From Candidatus Macondimonas diazotrophica (GTDB lineage: Bacteria > Pseudomonadota > Gammaproteobacteria > UBA5335), in NCBI RefSeq assembly GCF_004684205.1, contig NZ_SRIO01000001.1, positions 186,001 to 250,000 of the forward strand: 64,000 nt of DNA, given 5' to 3'. The stretch's first letter is position 1. Each line of letters starts with the position of its first letter. The translations under genes and the position numbers were made by a program. Shown here piece after piece: positions 28,687 through 37,459 of this stretch. The notes below the pieces were generated by a model, which saw nothing but the letters and a program-made list of their open reading frames with translations, was not told the DNA's origin and did no database searches.

Positions 28687-30135
28687 TTAGACGACGAACA
28701 GGTCCACGAACTCCGGAACCGGCGTCGCTTCGAGTTGCTTCTGATTGGCGCAGATGTCCTGGATACGCTGGCAGCGTTTCGCGGAAAGTCGAGTCGCCAG
28801 ATTGCGTTCGAATTTTTCCACCAGCAGGGGAATGCCTTCCTTGCGTCGACGCCGATGGCCGACCGGATACTCGACCACCATGTTGTCGGTCTTGGTGCCA
28901 TCGTTGAAGAAGACCTGCACCGCATTGCCGATCGAGCGTTTCTCGGGGTCGAGATAGTCCTTGCTGAACTGGGTGTTTTCCACCACGTCCATTTTCTTGC
29001 GCAAGGCATCGATGCGCGGATCGCGCGCCACTGCATCCTCATAGTCCTCGGCAGTGAGGCGTCCGAAGATCAGCGGCACGGCCACCATGTACTGGATGCA
29101 GTGGTCACGGTCGGCGGGATTGTCCAAAGGACCGGTCTTGTCGATGATGCGTACCCCGGCCTCCTGGGTCTGGATCACGATGCGCTCGATGCGCTCCAGC
29201 TTGTCGCGGACCTGGGGATGCAGCTGAATCGCTGCTTCGACGGCGGTCTGCGCGTGGAATTCCGCGGGGAAAGAGATTTTGAACAGTACATTCTCCATCA
29301 CGTAGCTGCCGAAAGGCTGCTTGTAACTCAGGGATTTCCCCTTGAACAGCACATCCTGAAAGCCCCACGTCTTGGCCGTGAGCGCGGAGGGATAACCCAT
29401 CTCGCCAGTCGCCGCCATCAGTGCCAGCCGCACACCGCGCGAGGTTGCATCACCCGCCGCCCAGCTCTTGCGCGACCCCGTATTGGGCGCGTGCCGGTAG
29501 GTCCGCAGCGCCGAACCGTCGATCCAGGCGTGGGAGATGGCGTTGATGACCTCATCGCGTTCCAGTCCAAGCATCGCCGCACAAGCTGCGGTCGTGGCGA
29601 TACGCACCAGCATTACGTGGTCCAGGCCGACACGGTTGAAGCTGTTCTCGATCGCGGTCACGCCCTGGATCTCGTGTGCCTTGATCATTGCCTTCAGCAC
29701 ATCCCGCATTAGCAGCGGCTCGCCGCCCTGGGCGATGGCGCGCCGGCTCAGGTAATCAGCCAGTGCCAGGATACCGCCCAGATTGTCCGAGGGGTGGCCC
29801 CACTCGGCCGCGAGCCAGGTGTCGTTGTAGTCCAGCCACCGAATCATGCAGCCGATATTGAACGCGGCCTGCACCGGATCAAGTTCATAGGCGGTTCCGG
29901 GCACCCGCGCGCCACCCGGCATGACGGCACCCGGAACGACCGGGCCCATGAGCTTGGTGCATGCCGGAAACGAGAGCGCCAACAAACCGCACCCCAAGGT
30001 ATCCATGAGGCAGTAGCGCGCCGTCTGCATCGCCTCCTTGCTCTTCTCGACCTTGGCGTCGAGCACATAGTTGGCCATGTCGACCAGAATCTTGTCGGGT
30101 TTGGGGCGCTTGGCGGAGCGAATGTCATGGGCCAT
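28687..30135 (-). CDS. prpD: 2-methylcitrate dehydratase (MmgE/PrpD family)
   Basis: Dehydrates 2-methylcitrate in the methylcitrate cycle that turns propionyl-CoA into pyruvate and succinate. 482 residues from the ATG at 30135 ([20 protein letters not shown] nine bases upstream). Motifs [11 protein letters not shown] (about 43-53), [19 protein letters not shown] (about 99-117, active-site region), [20 protein letters not shown] and [13 protein letters not shown] are as in E. coli PrpD (483 residues). Last of the prpB-prpC-prpD run; no acnD or prpF is present, consistent with a PrpD-dependent route. Confidence 0.95.
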   Translation of the reverse strand: MAHDIRSAKRPKPDKILVDMANYVLDAKVEKSKEAMQTARYCLMDTLGCGLLALSFPACTKLMGPVVPGAVMPGGARVPGTAYELDPVQAAFNIGCMIRWLDYNDTWLAAEWGHPSDNLGGILALADYLSRRAIAQGGEPLLMRDVLKAMIKAHEIQGVTAIENSFNRVGLDHVMLVRIATTAACAAMLGLERDEVINAISHAWIDGSALRTYRHAPNTGSRKSWAAGDATSRGVRLALMAATGEMGYPSALTAKTWGFQDVLFKGKSLSYKQPFGSYVMENVLFKISFPAEFHAQTAVEAAIQLHPQVRDKLERIERIVIQTQEAGVRIIDKTGPLDNPADRDHCIQYMVAVPLIFGRLTAEDYEDAVARDPRIDALRKKMDVVENTQFSKDYLDPEKRSIGNAVQVFFNDGTKTDNMVVEYPVGHRRRRKEGIPLLVEKFERNLATRLSAKRCQRIQDICANQKQLEATPVPEFVDLFVV

Positions 30136-30216
30136 GGAAAAAGTCCTTTTTTCTTGAGCATGTCGAAAGGCCGGACGACCGCACTGGCCGCCGCGACGTC
30201 GGTAAGCCAACAGGTT

Positions 30217-31350
30217 TCAGCTGCGCTCGCTGATCGGCCGGTAAGGACGCAGCGCAGGACCCGCATAGTCGGCACTGGGTCGTATGATGCGGTTGTTCGC
30301 ACGCTGCTCCATCACATGCGCCGCCCAGCCCGTCAGCCGGGACATGACAAAGATCGGCGTGAACAAAGGCGTGGGAATTCCCATGAAATGGTACGCCGAC
30401 GCATGATAGAAATCGGCGTTGGGAAAAAGCTTCTTTTCGCGCCACATCACGGCATCGACGCGCTCGGAAACAGGGTACAGCACCGGATCGCCCACTTCCT
30501 CGGCCAAGCGGCGTGACCACGCCTTGATGACCTCGTTGCGCGGGTCCGACGTGCGGTAGATGGCGTGACCGAAGCCCATGATCTTGTCCTTGCGCGCCAG
30601 CATGTCGAGAATGGCGGCCTCGGCTTCCTCGGGGCTCTGCCAACGCTCCAGCATGGCCATCGCGGCTTCGTTGGCGCCGCCGTGCAGTGGGCCGCGCAGG
30701 GAACCGATGGCGCCGGTGATGCACGAGTGCATATCGGACAAGGTGGATGCGCAGACCCGGGCGGTGAACGTCGAGGCGTTGAACTCGTGCTCGGCGTACA
30801 GGATCAGCGAAACATTCATCACCTGTTCGTGCAGCGCACTGGGCGATCGACCATGGAGCAGTTGCAGGAAATGCCCGCCGATGGAATCGGCATCGGTTTC
30901 GGTATCGATACGCACCCCCTCATGCGCATACCGCCACCAGTAGGTGATGATAGAGGGAAATACCGCCAGAAGACGGTCAGCCACATCGCGCTGCTGGGAA
31001 AAATCGGTCTCCGTTTCCAGATTGCCCAGCATGGAACAACCGGTGCGCATCACATCCATGGGATGGGCACCAGCTGGAATACGCTCGAGCACCTCACGCA
31101 ACGCCACGGGCAGTTGCCGCATTTTCTTGAGCTTGGCCTGATAGGCGGCGAGCTCCGCAGCCGTCGGCAATTCTCCGCCATGAAGCAGCAGGTAGGCGAC
31201 TTCCTCGAAACGGGCGTTCGCGGCCAGATCACGCACATCGTAGCCACAGTACGTGAGCCCCGCCCCTTCTTTGCCGACGGTGCACAAGCGGGTCTCACCG
31301 GCGACTTGGCCGCGGAGACCGGCACCGCTCAGTGGTTTTTTTTCTTCCAT
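30217..31350 (-). CDS. prpC: 2-methylcitrate synthase
   Basis: Condenses propionyl-CoA with oxaloacetate. 377 residues of the short citrate synthase type, with YCGYDVRDLA (about 34-43), the catalytic-His segments LYAEHEFNASTF and GAIGSLRGPLHGGANEAAM (about 190-230), and MGFGHAIYRTSDPR with the second His (about 259-272). The MGIPTPLFTPIFVMSRLTGW segment is typical of PrpC rather than GltA. Start ATG at 31350 has AAGGAG nine bases upstream. Plain citrate synthase activity is usually also present at low level. Confidence 0.94.
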   Translation of the reverse strand: MEEKKPLSGAGLRGQVAGETRLCTVGKEGAGLTYCGYDVRDLAANARFEEVAYLLLHGGELPTAAELAAYQAKLKKMRQLPVALREVLERIPAGAHPMDVMRTGCSMLGNLETETDFSQQRDVADRLLAVFPSIITYWWRYAHEGVRIDTETDADSIGGHFLQLLHGRSPSALHEQVMNVSLILYAEHEFNASTFTARVCASTLSDMHSCITGAIGSLRGPLHGGANEAAMAMLERWQSPEEAEAAILDMLARKDKIMGFGHAIYRTSDPRNEVIKAWSRRLAEEVGDPVLYPVSERVDAVMWREKKLFPNADFYHASAYHFMGIPTPLFTPIFVMSRLTGWAAHVMEQRANNRIIRPSADYAGPALRPYRPISERS

Positions 31351-31437
31351 GAAGCACTCCTTGAAAATATCCCTCGATTCAATTCGTTATAAGCATGGCG
31401 GGCAAAATGAGGCGCCGACATCGATGAAAAGCCGTGT

Positions 31438-32325
31438 CTATACCGATCCTTGTCCAAACAGGTCATCGAGCTTGCGTTCGTACTCGTGATAACCCAGCAC
31501 CTCATAGAGTTCCGCTCGGGTCTGCATCAGCGGCAGCACACCTTCCTGTCCGCCATGTTGGCGGATTGCGGTGTACACCTGCAGCGCAGCCGCGCTCATG
31601 GCCCGGAAAGCCGACAAGGGATACAGCACCAATCCGACGTTCACCCCGCGCAGATCCTCGACCGTGAACAGCGGTGTCTTGCCGAACTCGGTAATGTTGG
31701 CCAGCACCGGGACAGGTACGGCTTGCGTAAATGCGCGATATTCTTCGAGCGTATGCAACGCTTCGGCGAAAATCATGTCCGCCCCGGCCGCGACATACGC
31801 GCGAGCCCGCTCGATGGCCCGCTCCGCTCCTTCCGAGGCATGGGCATCCGTGCGTGCCATGATCACGAAATCCGGATCAGTGCGCCCATCCACCGCAGCC
31901 TTGATGCGATCGATCATCTCGGCAATGGAAACCAGCGCCTTGCCCGGACGATGGCCGCAACGCTTTGCGGCAACCTGGTCCTCCAAGTGCATCCCTCCCG
32001 CACCGGCGCGAATCAGTTCACGGGTGGTGCGCGCGATGGTGAAGGCATGCCCCCAGCCGGTGTCCGCATCGACCAGAAGCGGCAACCGCGTTGCCGCCGT
32101 GATGCGTCGAACTTCCTCGCACACCTCGGTCAAGCTGGTCATGCCCAGATCCGGCAAACCAAATGCGGCGTTGGCCACACCGGCGCCGGAGAGATACAAA
32201 GCCTGAAACCCGGCGCGCTCGGCCAACAGCGCCGCATAGGCATTGATGGTACCGGCCACCTGCAAGGGACGCTCGCGCTCAACGGCGGACCGCAGTCGCG
32301 CACCTGCCGAACTCTGATCTTCCAT
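31438..32325 (-). CDS. prpB: Methylisocitrate lyase
   Basis: Cleaves 2-methylisocitrate to pyruvate and succinate. From the ATG at 32325 it has 295 residues (E. coli PrpB 296), with an AGGA site eight bases upstream. An in-frame ATG at 32343 contains that site and is less likely. It has the (beta/alpha)8 PEP mutase fold with the metal-binding DADTGWG (86-92) and the active-site loop KRCGH (121-125), which marks true lyases. First gene of prpBCD. No prpR-type activator gene adjoins it. Confidence 0.95.
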   Translation of the reverse strand: MEDQSSAGARLRSAVERERPLQVAGTINAYAALLAERAGFQALYLSGAGVANAAFGLPDLGMTSLTEVCEEVRRITAATRLPLLVDADTGWGHAFTIARTTRELIRAGAGGMHLEDQVAAKRCGHRPGKALVSIAEMIDRIKAAVDGRTDPDFVIMARTDAHASEGAERAIERARAYVAAGADMIFAEALHTLEEYRAFTQAVPVPVLANITEFGKTPLFTVEDLRGVNVGLVLYPLSAFRAMSAAALQVYTAIRQHGGQEGVLPLMQTRAELYEVLGYHEYERKLDDLFGQGSV

Positions 32326-32457
32326 GACATTATTCCTCGACATACCGGACTGCCAATCCGCAGGCAGCTCCTTAGGCGTCGACCATTCTAAGTGGCGAGC
32401 AGAACGGCCGACAATGCTTCAAAGTCTCGACACAGCCCCAATGAAGAAATAGCCGGC

Positions 32458-32484
32458 AAAAAAAACCCCCGCACGAGGCGGGGG
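32458..32484 (-). terminator. Strong intrinsic terminator of the small exported protein gene
   Basis: On the minus strand a perfect 7-bp stem (32484-32478 with 32472-32466; arms CCCCCGC/GCGGGGG) and 5-base loop is followed by eight T residues (32465-32458). It lies 38 bp after the stop of the exported protein gene and also shields prpB from read-through. Confidence 0.93.
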
Positions 32485-32521
32485 TCTTTGGCGATTTTGC
32501 ATTCACCAGTCAGGCGAATCT

Positions 32522-33007
32522 TCAGATCACCTGGACCTGACGGAAGCCAATCACGGGAACCGGCAGGGTCAGACCATTCTCGAGGATGTAGGTCGCGCCG
32601 ACGCCACCCAGGACACCGCCCAGGATACCGGTCTTGAACACGAACTCGGGCAGGCTGATCAGGTCGGGACCGATGCCGGGGATGACATCGAACACACCAA
32701 TGTTCAGCGCACTGAAGGGACCGACGGTGGGGCCGAAGTTGGTCCATTCAAAATCCACCACGGCAACGCCGGTGGAGCCAGGCAGGCCGATCTTGGAAGC
32801 GCCCAAAGTGAACGGCAGGCCGAACAGGGGCGCGCCCAGGGGGCCAAAGTTGACATCGTAGCCGATGGTGGTCAGGTCAATGATGCCCAGCTGACCATTC
32901 ACATCAGCAAGAGCCTGATCCTTCATTTCGGCCATCTGGGCCGAAGCCATGAGGGGCAGAGCAGCCAGGGCCACGCCAGCCAGGGTCTTCTTGAAGCTCG
33001 ATACCAT
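32522..33007 (-). CDS. Small exported protein with ALADVNGQLGI-type motif, strongly expressed by its signals
   Basis: 161 residues from the ATG at 33007, with AGGAG seven bases upstream. Signal peptide 1-23 (ending MASA), then QMAEMKDQALADVNGQLGI, a motif that follows the signal peptide in several families of gammaproteobacterial surface proteins (DUF6160-like). The rest is Gly- and hydrophobic-rich with alternating polarity and almost no Cys or charged runs (VGPFSALNIGVFDVIPGIG, GGVLGGVGATYILENG), suggesting beta structure or self-association. It is monocistronic with a near-consensus promoter and a strong terminator. Function unknown. Confidence 0.8.
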   Translation of the reverse strand: MVSSFKKTLAGVALAALPLMASAQMAEMKDQALADVNGQLGIIDLTTIGYDVNFGPLGAPLFGLPFTLGASKIGLPGSTGVAVVDFEWTNFGPTVGPFSALNIGVFDVIPGIGPDLISLPEFVFKTGILGGVLGGVGATYILENGLTLPVPVIGFRQVQVI

Positions 33008-33152
33008 TGCTGTTCTCCTGCTAGAGATTTTGTGTTTCAGACTCATAATTCCCGCGGCGAGGCTTGGCGCATGGCGGCGCGACCTCTGTATTGGGATTCC
33101 TACCGATTGTCACCGCTTGGCCCACCCGTGGCCATCCATCAGTGCCAATGCA

Positions 33153-33188
33153 GTGCCGATAATAGGCAGCAGGCGAATCCCCTGTCAA
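33153..33188 (-). promoter_or_regulatory. Near-consensus sigma-70 promoter for the small exported protein
   Basis: Read on the minus strand: a perfect TTGACA at 33188-33183, an 18-base spacer, and TATTAT at 33164-33159 (5 of 6). This is the clearest promoter I found in the window. Predicted initiation near 33152 leaves a 5' untranslated region of about 145 nt before the ATG at 33007. Confidence 0.75.
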
Positions 33189-33302
33189 TAAGAGTTGCTC
33201 AGGAATCTTGATAAAATGCATCAATATCTATTCAGAATAAAATCGACTTTCCGATACACCAAGATTCGTTCTTTTCGTGATGAAGCCGTAAATACCGGGA
33301 GG

Positions 33303-34226
33303 CTAGCCGGACAACAAACACGACAGATGTTCGGCAACCCCGTTCGCCAAGGCCGTCAGATGATATCCGCCTTCGAGTGATGACACGATCCGGCCCTGGC
33401 AATGGTTTCGGGCAAAACGAACGATCTCTTCGCTGATCCATGCGTAGTCACGTTCGTTCAACATGAGATCCGCCATTGGATCGTCATGATGCGCATCGAA
33501 TCCGGCCGATACGAAAAGCATCTCGGGCGCAAACCGTTCCAGCGCCGAGAACCAGGCGCTGCCCACCGCATCGCGAAATTCCATGCCGCGAGTCCCTGCG
33601 GGAAGCGGCACGCTGATGATGGTGGAATGACCATGGTCGATTGGCGTATTGGGATAAAAGGGATGTTGAAAACTCGAACAGAACAGGACCCGCGGATCGT
33701 CGCGAAAAATATCCTCGGTGCCGTTCCCGTGATGGACGTCGAAGTCGAGGATGGCCACCCGCTTCATGTCATGAACCGCCAGCGCGTGCGCCGCAGCACA
33801 GGCAATGTTGTTGTAGAAACAGAATCCCATCGCAGCCGCGGCCTCTGCGTGATGTCCAGGTGGCCGCACACAGCAAAACGCGTTGTCCACCTTCCGGCGA
33901 AGCACCAGATCGGTCGCCAGGATCGCCGCGCCTGCCGCCCGCTCGGCGGCTTCGAGCGTATGGACGTTCATGGCGGTGTCCGGATCGATGAAGGCGTAGC
34001 CTTCGCGGGGTGAGACGGCCGCCAACTGGTCCAGATATTCGGGCCGATGGACCCGCAACAGGGCGGCTCGTTCGATACGGGGTGCTTCGTATGGCCGGAC
34101 CTGACTCAACAGCCCGCGGGCGGCCAATACCTGGTGAATCGCCTCCAGCCGCGCGGGACGCTCGGGATGGTGACTGCCCATATCATGCTGAAGGAAGACG
34201 GGATGCGTGAGCAATGCAGTACTCAT
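33303..34226 (-). CDS. Histone deacetylase-like amidohydrolase
   Basis: 307 residues of the arginase/deacetylase fold, zinc-dependent. Visible active-site segments are RPPGHHAE with the His dyad at 125-126, ILDFDVHHGNGT with Asp161, Asp163 and His165-166 (zinc ligands), and SAGFDAHHDDPM with the third ligand. Bacterial members act on acetylpolyamines, acetoin-related or other small N-acyl compounds; the sequence does not say which. Start ATG at 34226. It is 33 bp downstream of the fused isomerase gene and 51 bp after it ends the three-gene unit that begins with the M3 peptidase. Confidence 0.88.
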   Translation of the reverse strand: MSTALLTHPVFLQHDMGSHHPERPARLEAIHQVLAARGLLSQVRPYEAPRIERAALLRVHRPEYLDQLAAVSPREGYAFIDPDTAMNVHTLEAAERAAGAAILATDLVLRRKVDNAFCCVRPPGHHAEAAAAMGFCFYNNIACAAAHALAVHDMKRVAILDFDVHHGNGTEDIFRDDPRVLFCSSFQHPFYPNTPIDHGHSTIISVPLPAGTRGMEFRDAVGSAWFSALERFAPEMLFVSAGFDAHHDDPMADLMLNERDYAWISEEIVRFARNHCQGRIVSSLEGGYHLTALANGVAEHLSCLLSG

Positions 34227-34259
34227 TGCGCACCCCCCGGAGCGCGGCAACAATCCGCG

Positions 34260-35480
34260 TCAGATTCGAGGCGTGGCATCGACAGCGGGCACCCAGCCCT
34301 CGAGGACGCGATGCATCGTGTCAAATCGATCCTGTCCCCAGATCACGACCCGATCATTGACACGGAACGTGGGCACGCCGCATGCACCGATTGCTTCGGC
34401 CATCTCGGTATTCGCCCGCAAGGCATTCTTGAAATCATCCGCCCCCGCCCGCGCCAGTACCTCCGTCGGGTCCATTCCAGCCTCCCGAACGATCTGCGCA
34501 ATGACATCCGGATTGCTGATATCGCGATTATCAGCCCACGCTGCACGGTAAAGCGGCAGCGTCAGCTGCGGCGCCGCCAGCGCAATACGCAAAGCCTGCA
34601 GCGTATTGAGCGGAAATTCGCTGTTGAACTGAAACGGAACATTCCAGGCTTCGGCCCAATCCATCAAATCGCGCGCCATATATTCCCGCCGCGGTCGCGA
34701 CATCACGCTCAGCGGAACCAAGGGGGTATGGATACGCTTGAACAGCCCCCCCAACAGAATGGGTCGCCAGATCAGGGTTGCACCGTGATGCTTGGCAAAC
34801 GCCTCGATCTGCGTTGCGGCGAGATAGGAAAAAGGGCTGGCAAAATCGTGAAAAAACTCGATCTGGCCACCTGATTGGCGAACAACCGCACCCTCTGAAG
34901 CAGCGCCCACGGCATGCTCCACGAAGTTCATGCGATCGAATCCCCACCAGAGGCGATCATTCACACGGAACGTGGGGACCCCGAATACACCACTATTGGC
35001 CGCTGCGTCCGTCGCCAAATCCAGCGCCTTGCGAACCTCGGGACGATCGATCAAGCCCGGATCAACCTCACTGACCTCGGCGATCCACTCGAGCACGCCG
35101 CGATTTCCGACATCCTCACCATCCACCCAGACGACCTGGAACAAGTTGCGCATCAGGGCCGCGCGCTGCTCCAGGGATGCCCCGATGATGAGCCGCATGG
35201 CGTCCAGCGTATCCGGCGGATTCTGAATCATTTCTTCCTTCAGATAGAGATCCGCCGATTCGGCCTGACGCAGCAAATCGCGCTGATCCATCCGGCGCCG
35301 CGCCGCGCTCAACCGGGCGCGCGGCGCTTCCTCGTGCCCAGTCCAGATCCGATACAGACTGGGCAGCGACACGGGTTTGTACAGCACTCGAGTACCCGCA
35401 TTCTTTTCCAGGTTTTCCAGTCGGTTGAATGCCAGATAGGCTTCAGGGCAGGCAATATCGAAATAAAACTCAACGTCCAT
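34260..35480 (-). CDS. Tandem HCCA-isomerase/DsbA-fold protein (two fused domains)
   Basis: 406 residues made of two copies of the 2-hydroxychromene-2-carboxylate isomerase (GST kappa/DsbA) fold; a normal enzyme has one copy of about 200. Domain 1 (1-190) opens EFYFDIACPEAYLAF and ends FGVPTFRVNDRLWWG. Domain 2 (about 206-400) opens IEFFHDFASPFSYLA, includes WRPILLGGLFK and ends CGVPTFRVNDRVVIWG. Domain 2 keeps the catalytic Ser (215) of the SP-SYL motif; domain 1 has Cys11 there. The family uses glutathione in naphthalene-type catabolism, but no such genes adjoin. Start is the ATG at 35480. Confidence 0.85.
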   Translation of the reverse strand: MDVEFYFDIACPEAYLAFNRLENLEKNAGTRVLYKPVSLPSLYRIWTGHEEAPRARLSAARRRMDQRDLLRQAESADLYLKEEMIQNPPDTLDAMRLIIGASLEQRAALMRNLFQVVWVDGEDVGNRGVLEWIAEVSEVDPGLIDRPEVRKALDLATDAAANSGVFGVPTFRVNDRLWWGFDRMNFVEHAVGAASEGAVVRQSGGQIEFFHDFASPFSYLAATQIEAFAKHHGATLIWRPILLGGLFKRIHTPLVPLSVMSRPRREYMARDLMDWAEAWNVPFQFNSEFPLNTLQALRIALAAPQLTLPLYRAAWADNRDISNPDVIAQIVREAGMDPTEVLARAGADDFKNALRANTEMAEAIGACGVPTFRVNDRVVIWGQDRFDTMHRVLEGWVPAVDATPRI

Positions 35481-35497
35481 GAATCTCTCGCCTCGCT

Positions 35498-37429
35498 TCA
35501 CAGGCCGCGCCGTGCCACGATTGCTTCCATTTCATCCAGCAAACGGTCCATGCGCCGGATCAGTGACCGGTAGGGTGCGGGGGTTGCGAGATCGACACCT
35601 GCGTCCTTGAGCAAGCGATAGGGATTGTCCGCTCCGCCTGCGCGGAGCAAAGCCAGATAGCGCTGTTGCGCCGCGCGTTCCCCGGTATTCACCTGATCAG
35701 CCAGGAGATTGGCCGCTGCGATTGATGTGGCATATTGGTAGACATAGAAATTGTAATAAAAATGCGGGATGTATGCCCACTCGATTCCGTAGGCGGGGGC
35801 AATATCCACCACGCCCTCATCGTGCCCCAGATAACGCCGAACCAGCGCCAGGTACAAGCGACTGAAATCGGCACCGGTCAGCGCTTCCCCATTCGCCAGC
35901 CGTCCGTGGACATCCCGCTCGAACGCCGCGAACATGGCCTGCCGAAAAAATGTGCCGCGCAAACTCTCGAGCGCTTCATTCAGAATAAACAGGCGCTCAT
36001 CGTCCGATCCTGCTTGCTCGAGCAGATGATCGATCAACAAGCGTTCATTGACCGTCGAAGCCACCTCGGCGAGGAAGATGGCGTACTGGGCATTGAGGAA
36101 ATTCTGATGACGATTGGCCAGATGCGAATGCATGGCATGGCCCCATTCATGCGCCAGCGTGGACATTGAATCGAAATCGCCGTTGAAATGCATCATGACA
36201 TAAGGATGCACGCCGTAGATCGAGCCCATCATATAAGCGCCCGATCGTTTGCCGGGGCGTGACTCCGAATCCATCCAGCTCATGTTCAAGCCATGGGTCA
36301 GCGCCTGCACGTAGTCCGCGCCCAGCGGCGCCGTCGCCGCCACAACAGCCTGCTCGGCCTCACCAAGCGTGAACTGGGGACTCGCTTGGGTGACTGGCGC
36401 ATACAGATCATACGCCTTCAGTTGTTCCACACCCATCAGCCGCGCACGCAGACGCAGATAGCGGTGCAAGGTCGGGAGCCCTTTCTCGGCTTCCTCGATC
36501 AGAGTCTCGTAAACCGCCAGGGGAATGCCGTCGCGATCCAGGCTGGCCGCCAGGCTGCTGTCGTAGCGCCGCGCCCGCGCAAGCATTCGATCTCGTTGAA
36601 GTTGCCCGTAAAGCGCGACCCCCAAGGTTTGCTCATAACCGGAAAATGCGTTCCAGAACGCTTGAAACACGCGTTCGCGATCCCCCCGGTCGGCAAACTG
36701 CCGCCCGCGCTGATAGCCCGTCTGGTCCAGACGCAAGGTGCGGCCGTCGTGCAGCGTGATCGTGGGCCACGGCATATCGGCATTGGTCAGGGCAACATAG
36801 ATATTGGCCGGTGTCTCACCCAACGCGGCTGTCATGGCCAGCAAACGCTCTTCGGCCGCCGGCAGGGTATGGGCGGCAAGGCGGAGCCGTTCGTCCAAAA
36901 AACGGCGATACGCTCCGCTCAAGATGTCATTGCTGCGCATCATACTGCGGATACGGTCCACACCCAGATCGAGGATCTCCGGTTCGAGAAAACTGGTTGT
37001 CTCCTCGACCGCCGCCTGCAAAGCCTCGGCCTGTTGCTTGCGGGCAAGTGCCTCGGTGTTGGTGGTATCCTCGTCGTAACGCAGCTGGGCATAGCCCGCC
37101 AGGCGGGAGACCCGCTCCATCAATCCCGCGTACTGCGCCAGACAATCGGCTAGACGGCGGGCCTGGGTCATCTGACCGGCACACGAATCGGCAAAGCGGG
37201 TTTGATCTTCCGCGAGACGGCGCGCATCCGCCTCATAAGCCGCCTCATCGGCATAAATGGCGGTCAAATCCCAACGCCCCGGCGCCCGATCGGCCGGAAT
37301 CCCAGCGACTGGCTCGGGGTCGGGAGAGCAGGCCGCCAAGGTCATCAGCAACGCGCCAAATGCCCAGATGCGCCAATAGCCACGCGCACGAACCAGCCCA
37401 AGGGAATACACACTGTGCATCAGTTGCAT
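35498..37429 (-). CDS. M3 family oligoendopeptidase, predicted lipoprotein
   Basis: 643 residues from the ATG at 37429 with a GGAAG site. It belongs to the PepF/oligoendopeptidase F branch of thimet metallopeptidases. Catalytic zinc site HEWGH is at 427-431, with the downstream Glu in the FLAEVASTVNE segment. The C-terminal substrate region has YYNFYVYQYATS. Unusually for this mostly cytoplasmic family, the N-terminus is a lipoprotein signal: hydrophobic FGALLMTLAAC with a lipobox Cys, then Ser-Pro-Asp, so it should sit in the periplasm. First gene of the peptidase-isomerase-HDAC unit, 17 bp before the next. Confidence 0.88.
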   Translation of the reverse strand: MQLMHSVYSLGLVRARGYWRIWAFGALLMTLAACSPDPEPVAGIPADRAPGRWDLTAIYADEAAYEADARRLAEDQTRFADSCAGQMTQARRLADCLAQYAGLMERVSRLAGYAQLRYDEDTTNTEALARKQQAEALQAAVEETTSFLEPEILDLGVDRIRSMMRSNDILSGAYRRFLDERLRLAAHTLPAAEERLLAMTAALGETPANIYVALTNADMPWPTITLHDGRTLRLDQTGYQRGRQFADRGDRERVFQAFWNAFSGYEQTLGVALYGQLQRDRMLARARRYDSSLAASLDRDGIPLAVYETLIEEAEKGLPTLHRYLRLRARLMGVEQLKAYDLYAPVTQASPQFTLGEAEQAVVAATAPLGADYVQALTHGLNMSWMDSESRPGKRSGAYMMGSIYGVHPYVMMHFNGDFDSMSTLAHEWGHAMHSHLANRHQNFLNAQYAIFLAEVASTVNERLLIDHLLEQAGSDDERLFILNEALESLRGTFFRQAMFAAFERDVHGRLANGEALTGADFSRLYLALVRRYLGHDEGVVDIAPAYGIEWAYIPHFYYNFYVYQYATSIAAANLLADQVNTGERAAQQRYLALLRAGGADNPYRLLKDAGVDLATPAPYRSLIRRMDRLLDEMEAIVARRGL

Positions 37430-37459
37430 GACGCTTCCATCCGCTCCGGCAGCTCGTTG

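Noticed and set aside
33195-33380. Small plus-strand frame in the AT-rich gap between the exported protein and HDAC-like genes
   Set aside because: No good start or ribosome site, overlaps the HDAC-like gene end, and translation has no recognisable pattern.
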